Shown here: positions 20,896 to 30,882 of the stretch, piece by piece
How the letters are laid out: every line of letters begins with the position of its first letter
Numbering within the stretch: the stretch's first letter is position 1
Source: Symbiodinium natans
Taxonomy: Eukaryota; Sar; Dinophyceae; Suessiales; Symbiodiniaceae
Direction of reading: 5' to 3'
Assembly: GCA_905221605.1 (NCBI GenBank)
Contig: CAJNDS010002190.1
Location: forward strand, 505,338 to 569,337
Length of the DNA stretch: 64,000 bases
The notes under the pieces: model-generated
Databases searched by the model: none
Told to the model about the DNA's origin: nothing
The model's input: only the letters and a program-made list of their open reading frames with translations
Position numbers and translations under genes: made by a program

Positions 20896-22779
20896 TCCAG
20901 AAGGCACGGCCTCGCCGGCTTTCTTCGCCCACTCTCCTCGCAGCGTGGCGTAGTCTAGCCTGGGCGAATCGTCGAGGTAACCTCAAACCCTCAACCCTCA
21001 ACCCTCAACCCTAAACCCTAAACCTTTGCAGGTTTGGGGTTTAGGGGTCGACGGACTCAATTAGGGTTCAGGGTTTCTGGTCCTAGGGTCTTAGGGGCCC
21101 TAAAACCTAAAAAGCACCCTAAACCCTGAAAAGCCTAATAACCCTAGAAACCCTAGAAACCCTAGAAACCCTAAACCCTAAACCCTAGAAACCCTAAACC
21201 CTACAGATGGAAAAAAGAGGGGAGCAGGAAGGCGAGGGTGGAGCGCAATGCAACGCAGCAACGAACATCCGAGACTTGAGGTCCTCCCCGAAGCCCTAAA
21301 CCCTAGCCCTAAACCCTAAACCCGAAACCCCAAAACCCCTCTATGATCCCCAACACTCCTAAACTCCTCAACCCTAAGTCAAAACCCTAAACCCCAAACC
21401 CCAAACCCCAAACCCTAAACCCTAAACCCTAAATCCCTGCACGACCTACACACGAAACCCCGAAAGCCGCGAGACCAGCGAGCCCGAAAGGTGATGAAGT
21501 CGGCGCTGGGCTTCGGCGAGGCCCCGTAGCCTTGCTGGTGCTTCGCGGTTTAGGGTTTAGGGTTTAGGGCTTAGGGTTTAGGGTTTAGGGTTTAGGGTTT
21601 AGGGGTTAGGGGTTAGGGTGTAGGGTTTAGGGTTTAGGGTTTAGGGTTTGGGAGTGCAATACATGGATATCCGCTGCCTCAAGCACCCTAAACCCTAAAC
21701 CCTAAACCCTAAACCCTAAACCCTTGACCCTAAACCCTAAACCCTAAACCCTAAACCCTAAACCCTAAACCCTAAACCCTAAACCCTAAACCCTAAACCC
21801 TAAACCCCCACCCCTTCAGCGCCAGGAGCCGAAGACGGAGAGCGGCCCAGCTGCCTGAACTACCGGCAGGCGGACCTCAGCTTGCAGCTGGTTTAGGGTT
21901 TAGGGTTTAGGGTGTAGGGTTTAGGGTTTAGGGTTCAGGGTTTAGGGTTTAGCGTTTAGGGTTTTTGGTTTAGGGTGTGAGGGTTTAGCTTGCAGCAGCG
22001 GAGTTTCAAAGGCATCCTTCTTGCTTTTCTTGCACACTCTGTTTGTTTAATATTATGTGTATATATATATATATATATGTTCATTGATGCTTTTTACATG
22101 TCTATTTCTATTTCTATGTATATTTATACTTTTATTTATATTTAGATTTATCGTTATCTTGATATTTTTATTTTTATATTTATATTTATATCTATATTTG
22201 TATCTCTATTTCTATTTCTATTTATGTTTATACTGATACCAATACTTATATTTATATTCATATTCATATTCATATTTACATCTATACCTATATTTCTACT
22301 TCTATTTCTATCTATATGTATCTTTATACTTATATTTACATTTATATTTATGTTTATGTTTATATTTATTTGTTTTTATTTATCGATTTATTGATCTATT
22401 TATTTTGGGGGGGAGGAGGGAGGGGGGGTTGGTGGGGGGAGTACTTTAGCGTTGAGTTCTTGACTTTTCTTTTGGGAGGGGGTGTTGAAGACGCTTGAGG
22501 GCGTTCAAGGGCGTCAGGTCGTTCTATGAGAACGTGTCAGGGTTTAGGGTTGAGGGTGTAAGGTTGCGTAAACCCAAACCTTGCATCCTAACAACTGTTG
22601 GTGCACGTTTCAAAGTTGCACCTGCGGACATTGGGGGTTAGGAGCGGCTCGAACCCTAAGCCCTAAAGCGGGGACTTTGCGCCCGAAACCCTAAACCCTA
22701 ATTAAACTGTTCAGACGCCTGTGGTGTTTGGGATGATTTTGTTGCCGTTGTCGCGCGCTTCCAACTCTTTGCTTGACAT
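20896..22779 (-). CDS. Unknown protein, seven small exons, with basic NLS-like patch
   Basis: Exons 22779-22719, 22523-22445, 22023-21990, 21875-21821, 21530-21454, 21295-21247 and 20981-20896, all junctions in phase (GC, GT, GC, GC, GT, GC donors; the first start is a possible ATG). Peptide order: [103 protein letters not shown] and [20 protein letters not shown]. The PPPKRKVK stretch resembles a monopartite nuclear localisation signal. SVFGSW recalls the first strand of E-set/starch-binding folds, but this is weak. The exon at 21295 follows TTTAG from a telomere-like array. A 10-bp repeat (AGCTTGCAGC) brackets the array between the exons at 22023-21990 and 21875-21821. Confidence 0.6.
21690..21807. 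repeat. Telomere-like array (about 117 bp)
   Basis: CCCTAAA units on the plus strand with one CCCTTGA, in the intron after (sense) the exon at 21875-21821. Confidence 0.9.
22058..22404. repeat. AT-rich TATATT/TATTTC microsatellite
   Basis: About 350 bp of degenerate TATTTA, TATTTC and TATGTT units in an otherwise GC-moderate region, inside the intron between the exons at 22523 and 22023. Confidence 0.9.
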
Positions 22780-22984
22780 GTTAGGGTACCATGTTAGGCG
22801 CAGGTTTAGGGAACCGAACCCTAAACCCGAAACCCCCGAATATAGGGTCTAGGGTTTAGGGTTTACGGCCTGGGGCTCCTAAGCCCTAAACCCTAAACCC
22901 TAAGCCCCAAAGGAAACCCGCAAGCCCTGCTTCCAGCGACCTCGACGAAGCCCTGGGCGTCGGCTGGCCCACGCAGAACCTTTG

Positions 22985-23174
22985 TATTTAGGGTTTGGGG
23001 TTTAGGGTTTAGGGTTTGGGGCTTGGGGTTCAGGGTTTGGGGTTTAGGGTTTAGGGTTTGGGGTTTAGGGTTTAGGGTTTGGGGTTTAGGGTTTGGGGTT
23101 CAGGGTTTGGGGTTTAGGGTTTAGGGTTTAGGGTTTAGGGTTTAGGGTTTAGGGTTTAGGGTTTAGGGTTTAGG
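22985..23174. repeat. Mixed TTTAGGG/TTTGGGG array
   Basis: The two heptamer variants alternate in short runs before a pure TTTAGGG block of about ten units. Confidence 0.85.
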
Positions 23175-23373
23175 GGGATTCGGCTTTAGGGATCTGTGGC
23201 GCTTGGGGGTTTTGGGTTTAGGGATAGTAAAGAGAGTTCGTCGGAAACTAGACAGGCGTGTTCATCCAAGTCCTGGAGCTCACAAAGACCCGGAATAATT
23301 TTATGTCGTTCATGGGCTTTCATACGACCGCATGAGATGTGAACCCTCAACCCTCAGAAGGGTTCAGGGATAC

Positions 23374-23420
23374 CTTGAAGGTTGATGGGCAGCTGCAGGC
23401 AGAGTTATATGTCAGGCCAC
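23374..23420 (-). CDS. Candidate 47-nt exon, unknown protein
   Basis: Minus strand: a T9 tract and CAGAG acceptor, GT plus 15 codons (GLTYNSACSCPSTFK), then a GTATCC donor. These are textbook splice signals; function unknown. A plus-strand ORF across the same place is judged a shadow. Confidence 0.5.
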
Positions 23421-23757
23421 CTCTGAAAAAAAAACTTCAGATGAAGTCAATCGTAAACCCGCGTGTAGGGCTTAGGGTCGACGACTTAGGAACCCCAAAA
23501 CCCCAAACCGCAAATGGAACCACAAGAAAAAAAAAAAAAACAGGTAATGATGACGATCACGAAGAAAAATGGTTGATTAGTACTCTCCAGTAGTCTATGG
23601 CCATCGAGATGCATGAGAAAGTGTATACATGTATATGAATACATGTCCTCTAACTGAACCCTAGACCCTAAACCCTAAACCCTAAACCCTAAACACCCTA
23701 AACCCTAAACCCTAAACCGCCTAAAACCTAAAACCCTAAAACCCCAACCCCCCTCGC

Positions 23758-24143
23758 CTGCGCGAGGCTCGCTGCCTCTGTCTGCGCGCGGGGCACGCCG
23801 AGCCCCCGGCGGCCAGCCGCTGCCTCCTCCACCAGCCTGGGCGCGGATCTTACGGGCTGTTTTTGTTTTTTTGTGTTTGTTTTTTGATTTTTTTTGGGGG
23901 GGGGGGTTAGGGTTTAGGGTTAAGGTTAGGATTTAGGGTTTAGGGTTTAGGGTTTAGGGTTTAGGATTTAGGGTCTCGGGTTTAGGGTTTAGCAGTTTCT
24001 GGGGGGTTTTTCGGGCTTAGAGTGTATGAGGGATCCTACGATCTGGGGGTCTGCAGAAGGGGTCCCGTATTTTCGCAAATGGGTTTAGAGGGGGTGGGGT
24101 GCGGCCAAGCTGCATCACGCCGGCTTTCACGGCGTGGCCCAAC
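23758..24143 (-). CDS. Two-exon helical segment of an unknown protein
   Basis: Exons 24143-24111 and 23836-23758 join in phase to LGHAVKAGVMQLVEEAAAGR followed by RGLGVPRAQTEAASLAQ, a strongly helical, Ala/Glu-rich stretch. Donors are GC type and acceptors CCAAG and CCCAG, each followed by G. The intron holds TTTAGGG repeats and a poly-G run. Confidence 0.5.
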
Positions 24144-24149
24144 CTTGGC

Positions 24150-26010
24150 CCCGCCCTCCGAACGCCCGGATCTGGAAGTTTGGGCTTCAAGGGTTAAGGG
24201 TTTAGGGTTTAGGGTTTAGGGTTTAGGGTTTAGGGTTTAGGGTTCAGTGGTTAGGGTTTAGGGTTTAGGGTTTAAGGCTCACAATGCTCCGAACCTCAGA
24301 CCTACAAGGAATCAGCGCCCTAGCCACAGTGTAAAACTCCAAAATCCTCTAGACCCACACATGGGGAAACATCCATAGGGTTTAGGGTTTCAGGATGCCC
24401 ATGAAAAAAACAACACAAGTCCTAAGAACACCTAACTACCAAGACTCCGACTTTGGCCCATGCCACGGGACTTTCATCAAGAATGTGTTGATTTCATGCC
24501 GCATCTTACTCAGATGACTGGTATTCCGGTCTGCAAAAATAGCACGAATGAACCGAGTGGGATTTCCTCCTTTCATAGCTCTGATTGCCCTGTCATCATG
24601 ATTATGGCTTGAAAGCATTCTCTCGTGAGATGTAGGGGCTTCTTGTGTATCAACAAGAAATGGCTATCGTATGTTTGCAAGCATAAGAATACACTTACGA
24701 CTGTACTTGTTTCTTTAAGAATGGAAGCATGAAAGGAAACAAAAAGGGAAAATCGGGATTTTGTTGTGTACTGCTGAAAGTATCCGATGCTACTGTACAT
24801 TTTGTTGAGAAAGAGTGTGCGGGATTGACGAGTGCAACCAGGCGGTCACTCCGGCTTAAAGGACCACCCTGGCCCCTCATCCGGAGATACTTGTTTCACC
24901 CAGGTCTCTATTGGCCCACCCCTTCACCCCCCCCCCCCCCCCACACCCCCCGGGGCTACACTCCGGCTGAGAAACCTAAGACAGCCAACTTCTCAGAGCT
25001 CTTCTCTTGCAGTATCCCCTCGGTGCGATGGGGCAGCGAGCAAGACTTCAGGCACCACCCCGGGGCCAACACCTTTCTTTCTGGGCTATGATGGCTTGGG
25101 AGTTGTTCATGGCAGCTTCTCCTGCAGGGTTGAGGTTCCTACGGCTGTTTCAAACAGAGGGGTTCCCCCTTGTATACCCCAAATGGCATAGAACCGCCTT
25201 AAAGGGACCCCCCAAAATGGGTAAGGGCATCATGCATGGGGACTTTGTCAATAAGCAAACATCTCGCAAAGGAGAAACACCGACTCGATGTCTAAACATT
25301 CTTTCTTCTTGGCCGTTCAAGAAGCAGCGAATGGGAGACTCAGGGTCTTCTCTCATGAAGCATCGGTTATGCGTGGGGCTGAGGGCTTCCCAGGAAACAA
25401 GCAACTGATGGGGGTCGTTTTAGCATCACTAGCCTTTAAGGGAAAGCGAAACGTAGCATAAGTCCTCAAACTGATCAGGATTGTCTTTTTAGACTTCGTC
25501 AAACCGCCGAGCGAGTGGTGTGTGCCAGAGCTGTCCTCATTTCCCGAGGCACCGCGCACACGGGTGCCGTTCCAGCAGTTTCCCTCAAATCGCTTCGGGT
25601 TGTTGTTGGTTGTTTCGGGCTTTTGGGCTGTCTTGGTTTCTCCTGAAATTGGTGGGCTCTGCGGGGGTAAACATAGCGAAACAGCGCGCTGCCCACGCTC
25701 CCCTGCTTCCTTAAAGGGTTACATATGTTCCCAACATAGGGCGCCCCATATACCCCGAAATACTACATTCCTTATTCCACGATTCCCCTCAAAAAGGGTA
25801 CCCCTTCTGTTGGGAAACCCCCATATTCCACGCTGCCTCTCAGGGGGGGGGGGGGAGACAGGGGACCCGAAATGTGACAGTGTCCTGCATGAAAGGCTAC
25901 GAAACATCCCTCGAAGAAGCCCTCCAAACCCCAAACCCCAAGCCCCAAACCCTAAACCCCAAACCCCAAACCCTAAACCCTAAACCCTGAACCCTAAAAC
26001 CCTAAACCCT
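24150..26010. other. Unique block with no assigned gene
   Basis: After a short telomere-like array (24190-24270) follow about 1.5 kb of non-telomeric DNA. Minus-strand ORFs at 24436-24618 and 25150-25404 look mildly coding (Arg/Asp-rich, no low complexity), as does a plus-strand ORF at 25007-25408, but none has a recognised motif or clear splice context. A partial family-2 foldback lies near 25158-25222. Telomere-like repeats resume at 25920. Confidence 0.4.
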
Positions 26011-26014
26011 AAAC

Positions 26015-26549
26015 CCATCCGAGGCACCGCTTGAGGACGTCGGAGGAGCTGTCGTGGTAGCCCTTGCATTATAAAGCATTTCAAACAAGTGGGTTTGTGA
26101 AGCATTTGTTTTTCTGAAACATTGCACGACAGTCGATTTTAACCACATGGGGGGGGTTCGACCCCAAATAGGACCCCAATAAGCTAACCCCCAGATGAGC
26201 AAGGTCTATCAAGGTCCTTCTCCCAAACCCTAAACCCTAAAACCTACACCCTAAACCCTAAACCCTAAACCCTGAATCTAGACCCTAAAGGTCCTTCTCC
26301 TTCAAGATGGCGCGGATGGTTGCCGTCGGTGGCAGCTCCGTGGGGCCTGTGGCAGCTTTTCGGGCTACGCCCCCCGCTGACCCTGAACCCTCTGGGCTCT
26401 CAACCAGCAAGTCTGAGCCCTGAACTGTTGAGCCCTGAGCCCCAAGACCTGAATGGTTTAGGGTGAAGGGTCTAGAATCCGCATTTCTGACGTTTAAGCC
26501 ATCTTAGAAATCAGATACGAAAGTTAGGGAATACTCCTTAAGTCACAGC

Positions 26550-26607
<58 letters not shown>

Positions 26608-29419
26608 TCTCTGAGTGCAGAAAAGAAAGAAAGAAAGTCCCTACTTCAAGAACTACCGGAGTCTCGGGGCACCGGGGGCGCCTCCGAACTGCAGGAAGTT
26701 GTCGGCGTCATCGAAGCTGGCCACGCGGCCGTCGAAGGCGCTGGCGCTCTTGGTGGTCAGGTTGGCGGTCCTCGCAGCGTCGAAGAGGCATCGCCAGCAG
26801 GTTTTGTGGGTGGGAAACCCCTGTTTAAGCCCTGTTTAAGCCCCTGTTTCAACCTCAAACTACAAACCCTCAACCCCTGCATCCCTAAACCCTCAACCCC
26901 CTACACCCTAAAACAAACCCTAAACAAACCCTAAACCCCCTAAGCCCTAACCACAAAGCTTGAGGGTTTGGGCTTTTAGGAGCCGCCAGTGCTTCAGTTA
27001 TACGTACGGTGTATACACTGCGGCAATACCTCTAACCCTACTTATAGCTTAAATGTTCAGCAAAAAAAGAAGGCAACCTATACTCTAAGCGTCTTCACTT
27101 GCGTCGGGCTGCTGGCCGTCGCCCCAGCACACCTCAAAGGTCAGGAGGACCTGCAGGGGTATGGCTCGGGTCATGCACAACGCGGCCACTCTTTGGGGAC
27201 AACTGAATTTGACGCCCAAAAAAACACCCTGAAACCTAAAACCTTAATTCCTAAACCCTGAACCCGACACCCTGAGCCCTGATTCATAAACCCTGACCCT
27301 GAACTAGTTGGGCCCCAAGCCCCCAAGCATCTAGGATTTAAGTTTTGGGGCTTGGGGTCCGTAAACCCTAAACCCGAAACCCTAAACCCTAAACCCTAAA
27401 CCCTAAACCCTAAACCCTAAACTGCCTTGTTGTCTTTGGAGGCGATGCCCGAGTTGGGGACAGCGGCACTCACGGTGCAGAGCTCCAAAGCTCCGCCTCG
27501 TCGGTTGGCCGCTGCAGGGCCGCAGGGTGTAGGGTTTAGGGTTTGGGGCTTGGGTTCGTTTAGGGTTTAGGGTTTAGGGTTTAGGGTTTAGGGTTTAGGG
27601 TTTAGCGTTTAGGGTTTAGGGTTTAGGGTTTAGGGCTTAGGGCTTAGGGCTTAGGGCTTAGGGCTTAGGGCCTTTGGGCTTCAGAGCTTACAGGGCGCCA
27701 GGCCTGTGTATTTGAGAGAGTTTGGGGTTTGGGGCTTCGGGTCAAGCCCAGGCGCCAGGGTATTCAGGGCTTAGGGTTTAGGGTTTAGGGTTTAGGGTTT
27801 AGGGTCTAGGGTCTAGGGTTTAGGGTTTAGGGTTTAGGGTTTAGGGCTTCTTGGAAGGGTCATGGGTAGATGCAAGTAGGGCTAGAAGGCTCTTAAACTT
27901 GGCCCATCACGTGATCTAGATCCAATGAAAGGTATACCTCCGTACATATAGTTCTATAGAACCCAAGGGCCCATGCTTCAGATCCCTCTAAAGAAGGGAC
28001 CATGCAACTACCCTAAACCCTAAACCCTAAACCCTAAACCCCAAACCCTAAACCCTAAACCCTAAACCCATCTGTACGTCATCTGCCTCATGAGCCCCAA
28101 GGCCCGAACCGTCTAAAGAAGGCGACGCGGCCAAACCCCTCCCCCCGAGCAGACCTTTGGCCCCAGCTAAGCTTCGGGTTTACGGTTTAGGGATGAGGGT
28201 TGAGGGTTTAGGGTTTAGGGTCTAGGGCCTAGGATCTAGGGTTCAGGGTTTAGGGTTTAGGGTTTAGGGTTCCGCGCTTCGCCGAGCGCTCCACCCCTAG
28301 ACATTCAAAACCTAGAACCGAATTCGTTGGGATGTTTCCCCCTTGTACTAACAATCCTTAATAGGGATCATACAGGGGGTACTGTAATCCCTATGAAGGA
28401 CTGTTAGTATAGGGTTTCCAAACTTAGGAGTACCTTATTGGGGTCCTTACTATAAGGAATTCCTGCTATTTGGGGGTCTGTATTTGGGGTCCCTTTTTTT
28501 CGCAAACCCCCAATTCCCCCAACCCCCCACAAGCCACCGCAAGCCATCCAATCCAAGGGGTTAAGGGGTTGAGGAATCCGGGCACTGCGGGGGTTTGGGG
28601 TGTGATATCTTTGAAATGTTTTGGGGGCCTGGGTCTAGGGCCAGGGTTTGGGGTTGAGGTTCGTAGTGCAGGGATCGAGCCTCTTCGCAGATGAAACATG
28701 GGCTTCTTGCCCGCCTCGCCTCTGCACGAGGATTCTGCGACTTAATTCTTTTACGGTTTAGCGTTTAGGGTGTAGGGTTGAGGAACGGCTGCATCCCAAA
28801 CCCGCGAGTCCGGCGAGACGGGCCTTCTCACTCAACACGAATATCAACCACCACAAGGGCAAGGCCAAGAAAACATGCAAGAGCAACAGACAAGAGAGCA
28901 AAAAACTTCAAGAGTGCACGTTCAACGAAGACGCCCTCACCTAAACTCCAAGCCGACAGACTCGCGCCTACACACACACACACACGAATAATCAATATAA
29001 GCCCTGTTTATGTACCTGCGGATGTAGGTTTCAATGAGGGAATCCTGCTGCAGGTGGCTCGGAACCCTAAACGGGTTTAGGGTTCAGGGTGCAAGGGTGA
29101 AAGGGTTTAAGGGTTTCAGAGTGTTAAGGGATTCAAGGTTCAACGCTCCTGCAAAACCCGATACCTGCCTTGAGGGAACAGCCAGGGTGAGGCGCTCAGG
29201 GACCGGGCGAAGGCTCGCGCCTTCCGGTGCATGGGGCACGGGGGTGAAGGACCTGTGAGGACTTCTTTATGGGCTTTGGGGCTTAGGGTTTAGGATTTAG
29301 GATTTAGGGTTTAGGGTTTAGGGTTCAGGGGTTAAGGGCTCACGGGCTTAAGGTTTAGGATAAAGGGCGGCAGTCGGGTGTAAGGGCTTACCGGCTTTGG
29401 GGCTCCGGGTAGTTCTGGT
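26015..29419 (-). CDS. Unknown protein, ten small exons
   Basis: Exons 29419-29392, 29252-29165, 29047-29016, 28721-28687, 28154-28110, 27511-27426, 27150-27110, 26770-26673, 26376-26294 and 26062-26015; all nine junctions in phase. Clear GT donors include GTAAGC (28-nt exon), GTATCG, GTACAT and GTGCCC. Peptide order: QNYPEPQS, SFTPVPHAPEGASLRPVPER, QDSLIETYIR, GEAGKKPMFHL, LLGGRGLAASPSLD, TVSAAVPNSGIASKDNK, VLLTFEVCWGDGQ, SASAFDGRVASFDDADNF, GPTELPPTATIRAILKEK and GYHDSSSDVLKRCLGW. The protein looks soluble and mixed alpha/beta with a Pro-rich N-terminal part; I do not recognise it. The last donor is the first GT of a telomere-like array (GTTTAG). The intron after the exon at 26376-26294 is bounded by a 13-bp direct repeat. 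Confidence 0.6.
26211..26300. repeat. 13-bp direct repeat flanking a 64-bp telomere-like insert
   Basis: AAGGTCCTTCTCC occurs exactly at 26211-26223 and 26288-26300, with CCCTAAA-derived DNA between. One copy overlaps the exon end ILKEK. Confidence 0.85.
26554..26603. repeat. GA dinucleotide microsatellite
   Basis: About 25 GA units on the plus strand, i.e. a TC tract in the sense of the ten-exon gene's intron. Confidence 0.95.
27560..27671. repeat. TTTAGGG array passing into GGGCTTA units
   Basis: Seven or more TTTAGGG units, then six uniform AGGGCTT units, in the intron upstream of the exon at 27511-27426. Confidence 0.85.
28327..28418. mobile_element. MITE-like foldback element, family 1 (third copy)
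   Basis: The left arm TTGGGATGTTTCCCCCTT and internal AATCCCTATGAAGGACTG match the other copies; the right end is eroded. Confidence 0.6.
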
Positions 29420-29606
29420 CTTAAAGCTTCTATCTGAGCTATAAGGGTGAGGGGCTATACCCAAAACCCCCTAAACCCTAAACCCTCAACCCTAAACCCT
29501 AAACCCCAAACCCTAAAGCCCTAAAGCAACAAAATGCTTGCGGTGGCTGAGAGCTCAGGGCTGAAGGCTTTACGGCTTGGGGTTTGAGGCTGCGGCTTCA
29601 GGCAGT

Positions 29607-29757
29607 TTAGGGTTTAGGGTTTAGGGTTTGGGGTTTAGGGTTTAGGGTTTAGGGTTTGGGGTTTGGGGTTTAGGGTTTAGGGTTTGGGGTTTGGGGTTTA
29701 GGGTTTAGGGTTTAGGGTTTGGGGTTTAGGTTTAGGGTTTAGGGTTTAGGGTTTAGG
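29607..29757. repeat. Mixed TTTAGGG/TTTGGGG array
   Basis: About 20 heptamers, the two variants interleaved. Confidence 0.85.
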
Positions 29758-29759
29758 GG

Positions 29760-30870
29760 GGTTTATAGAAGTTGTAGGCGCCAGCATTCCGGCCACCCTG
29801 GTGGGTTTTGGCGGGATTCGCCCCCCCCCCCCACGGTTCATGGACTGTGGTTCATGGTGGGTTTAGGTCGAGTTTGGCTGTAGGGTTTGGGGCCCTCACT
29901 ATGCTCTGCGTGTTTCGTGGGGTTTTAAAGCTTCTTGTTATTTACAGGGCTTTGGGTTGAGGTGTAGGTTTAGGGTTTCACCTCTCCCCCCGTGCTTCGC
30001 GGCAGGTTTACGGCTCAGGGATTAGGGGTCAGGGGGGTTGAGGGTTGGGTTTACGGTTTCCCTCTCCCCCCATGATTCGCGGTGGTTTTCAGGTTAACAG
30101 TCAGGGTTTGGGGGGGGTGGGGTACACGGGGTGCCGTGAGGGGAAGGGGCGGTTACCATCGCGGAGCGCGGGCACATATGTAGGGTTTATAAGGCTCATA
30201 GGGTTTATAGGCCTCAACCCTAAACCCTAAACCCTAAACCCGAAACCCAAAACCCTAAACCCTAAACCCTAAACCCTTATAGGGGTTTTAGGTTCCACCG
30301 TTTATGGGGTTAAGGCTCGGGGCCGCAGGCCGAAGGCTCGGGTCGATGGTGTAGGATTATTCTCCCCCAAATCCTGTTTAGGGTTTAGGGTTTAGGGTTT
30401 AGGGTTTAGGGTTTAGGGTTTAGGGTTTAGGGTTTAGGGTTTAGGGTTAGGGTTCGGGAGTTTAGGATTTAAGGCTCAGGCCTAAGGGCTTAGGGTTCGG
30501 GAGTTTTAGGGTGACAGAGTATGGGATCAGGGTTGCGCAAGTTCACCACCCCAATACCAAATTGATACGCCTCATGTGTGATGTGTCTGTGTCTGTGCAT
30601 GTGTCTGTGCATGTGTCCGTGTCCATGTCCTTGTCCGTGTCCGTGCCTGTGTGCGTGATTTTCCCTAAACCCTCAAGCCGAAAACCCGAAAACCCGAAAA
30701 CCCTAAACCCTAAACCCTAAACCCTAAACCCCTCAACCCCAAACCCTAAACCCTAAACCCCCATACCCCCTAAACCCTTATAACCCCTAAACCCTTATAA
30801 CCCCTGAACCCTTATAACCCCTAAACTCTTATACCCCCTAAACCCTTATAACCCCTGAAGGCTCAACCTT
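29760..30870. other. Stretch between gene models, no exon called
   Basis: It holds telomere-like arrays (30205-30270, 30375-30450), an imperfect direct repeat near 29975 and 30057 (CTCTCCCCCC.TG.TTCGCGG), a GTGTCT microsatellite (30585-30655) and about five CCCTTATAACCCCTAAA units (30770-30855). A GGRNAGAYNFY-reading island at 29765-29805 lacks a donor. Confidence 0.45.
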
Positions 30871-30882
30871 TAGGTGTTTAAC

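Noticed and set aside
22316-22498. Tyr/Ile-rich ORF
   Set aside because: Translation of the AT-rich microsatellite.
22719-22779. Terminal exon ending PNTTGV-stop
   Set aside because: A GC donor just before the stop joins in phase to the next exon, so an internal exon is more likely.
22915-22985. Possible exon reading on both strands (minus FCVGQPTPRASS, plus DLDEALGVGWPTQN)
   Set aside because: Both strands give plausible splice sites and peptides; without transcripts the strand cannot be chosen, so it was not called.
23339-23593. Plus-strand 84-codon ORF
   Set aside because: It overlaps a minus-strand exon with strong splice signals and ends in a Lys run from poly-A; judged a shadow.
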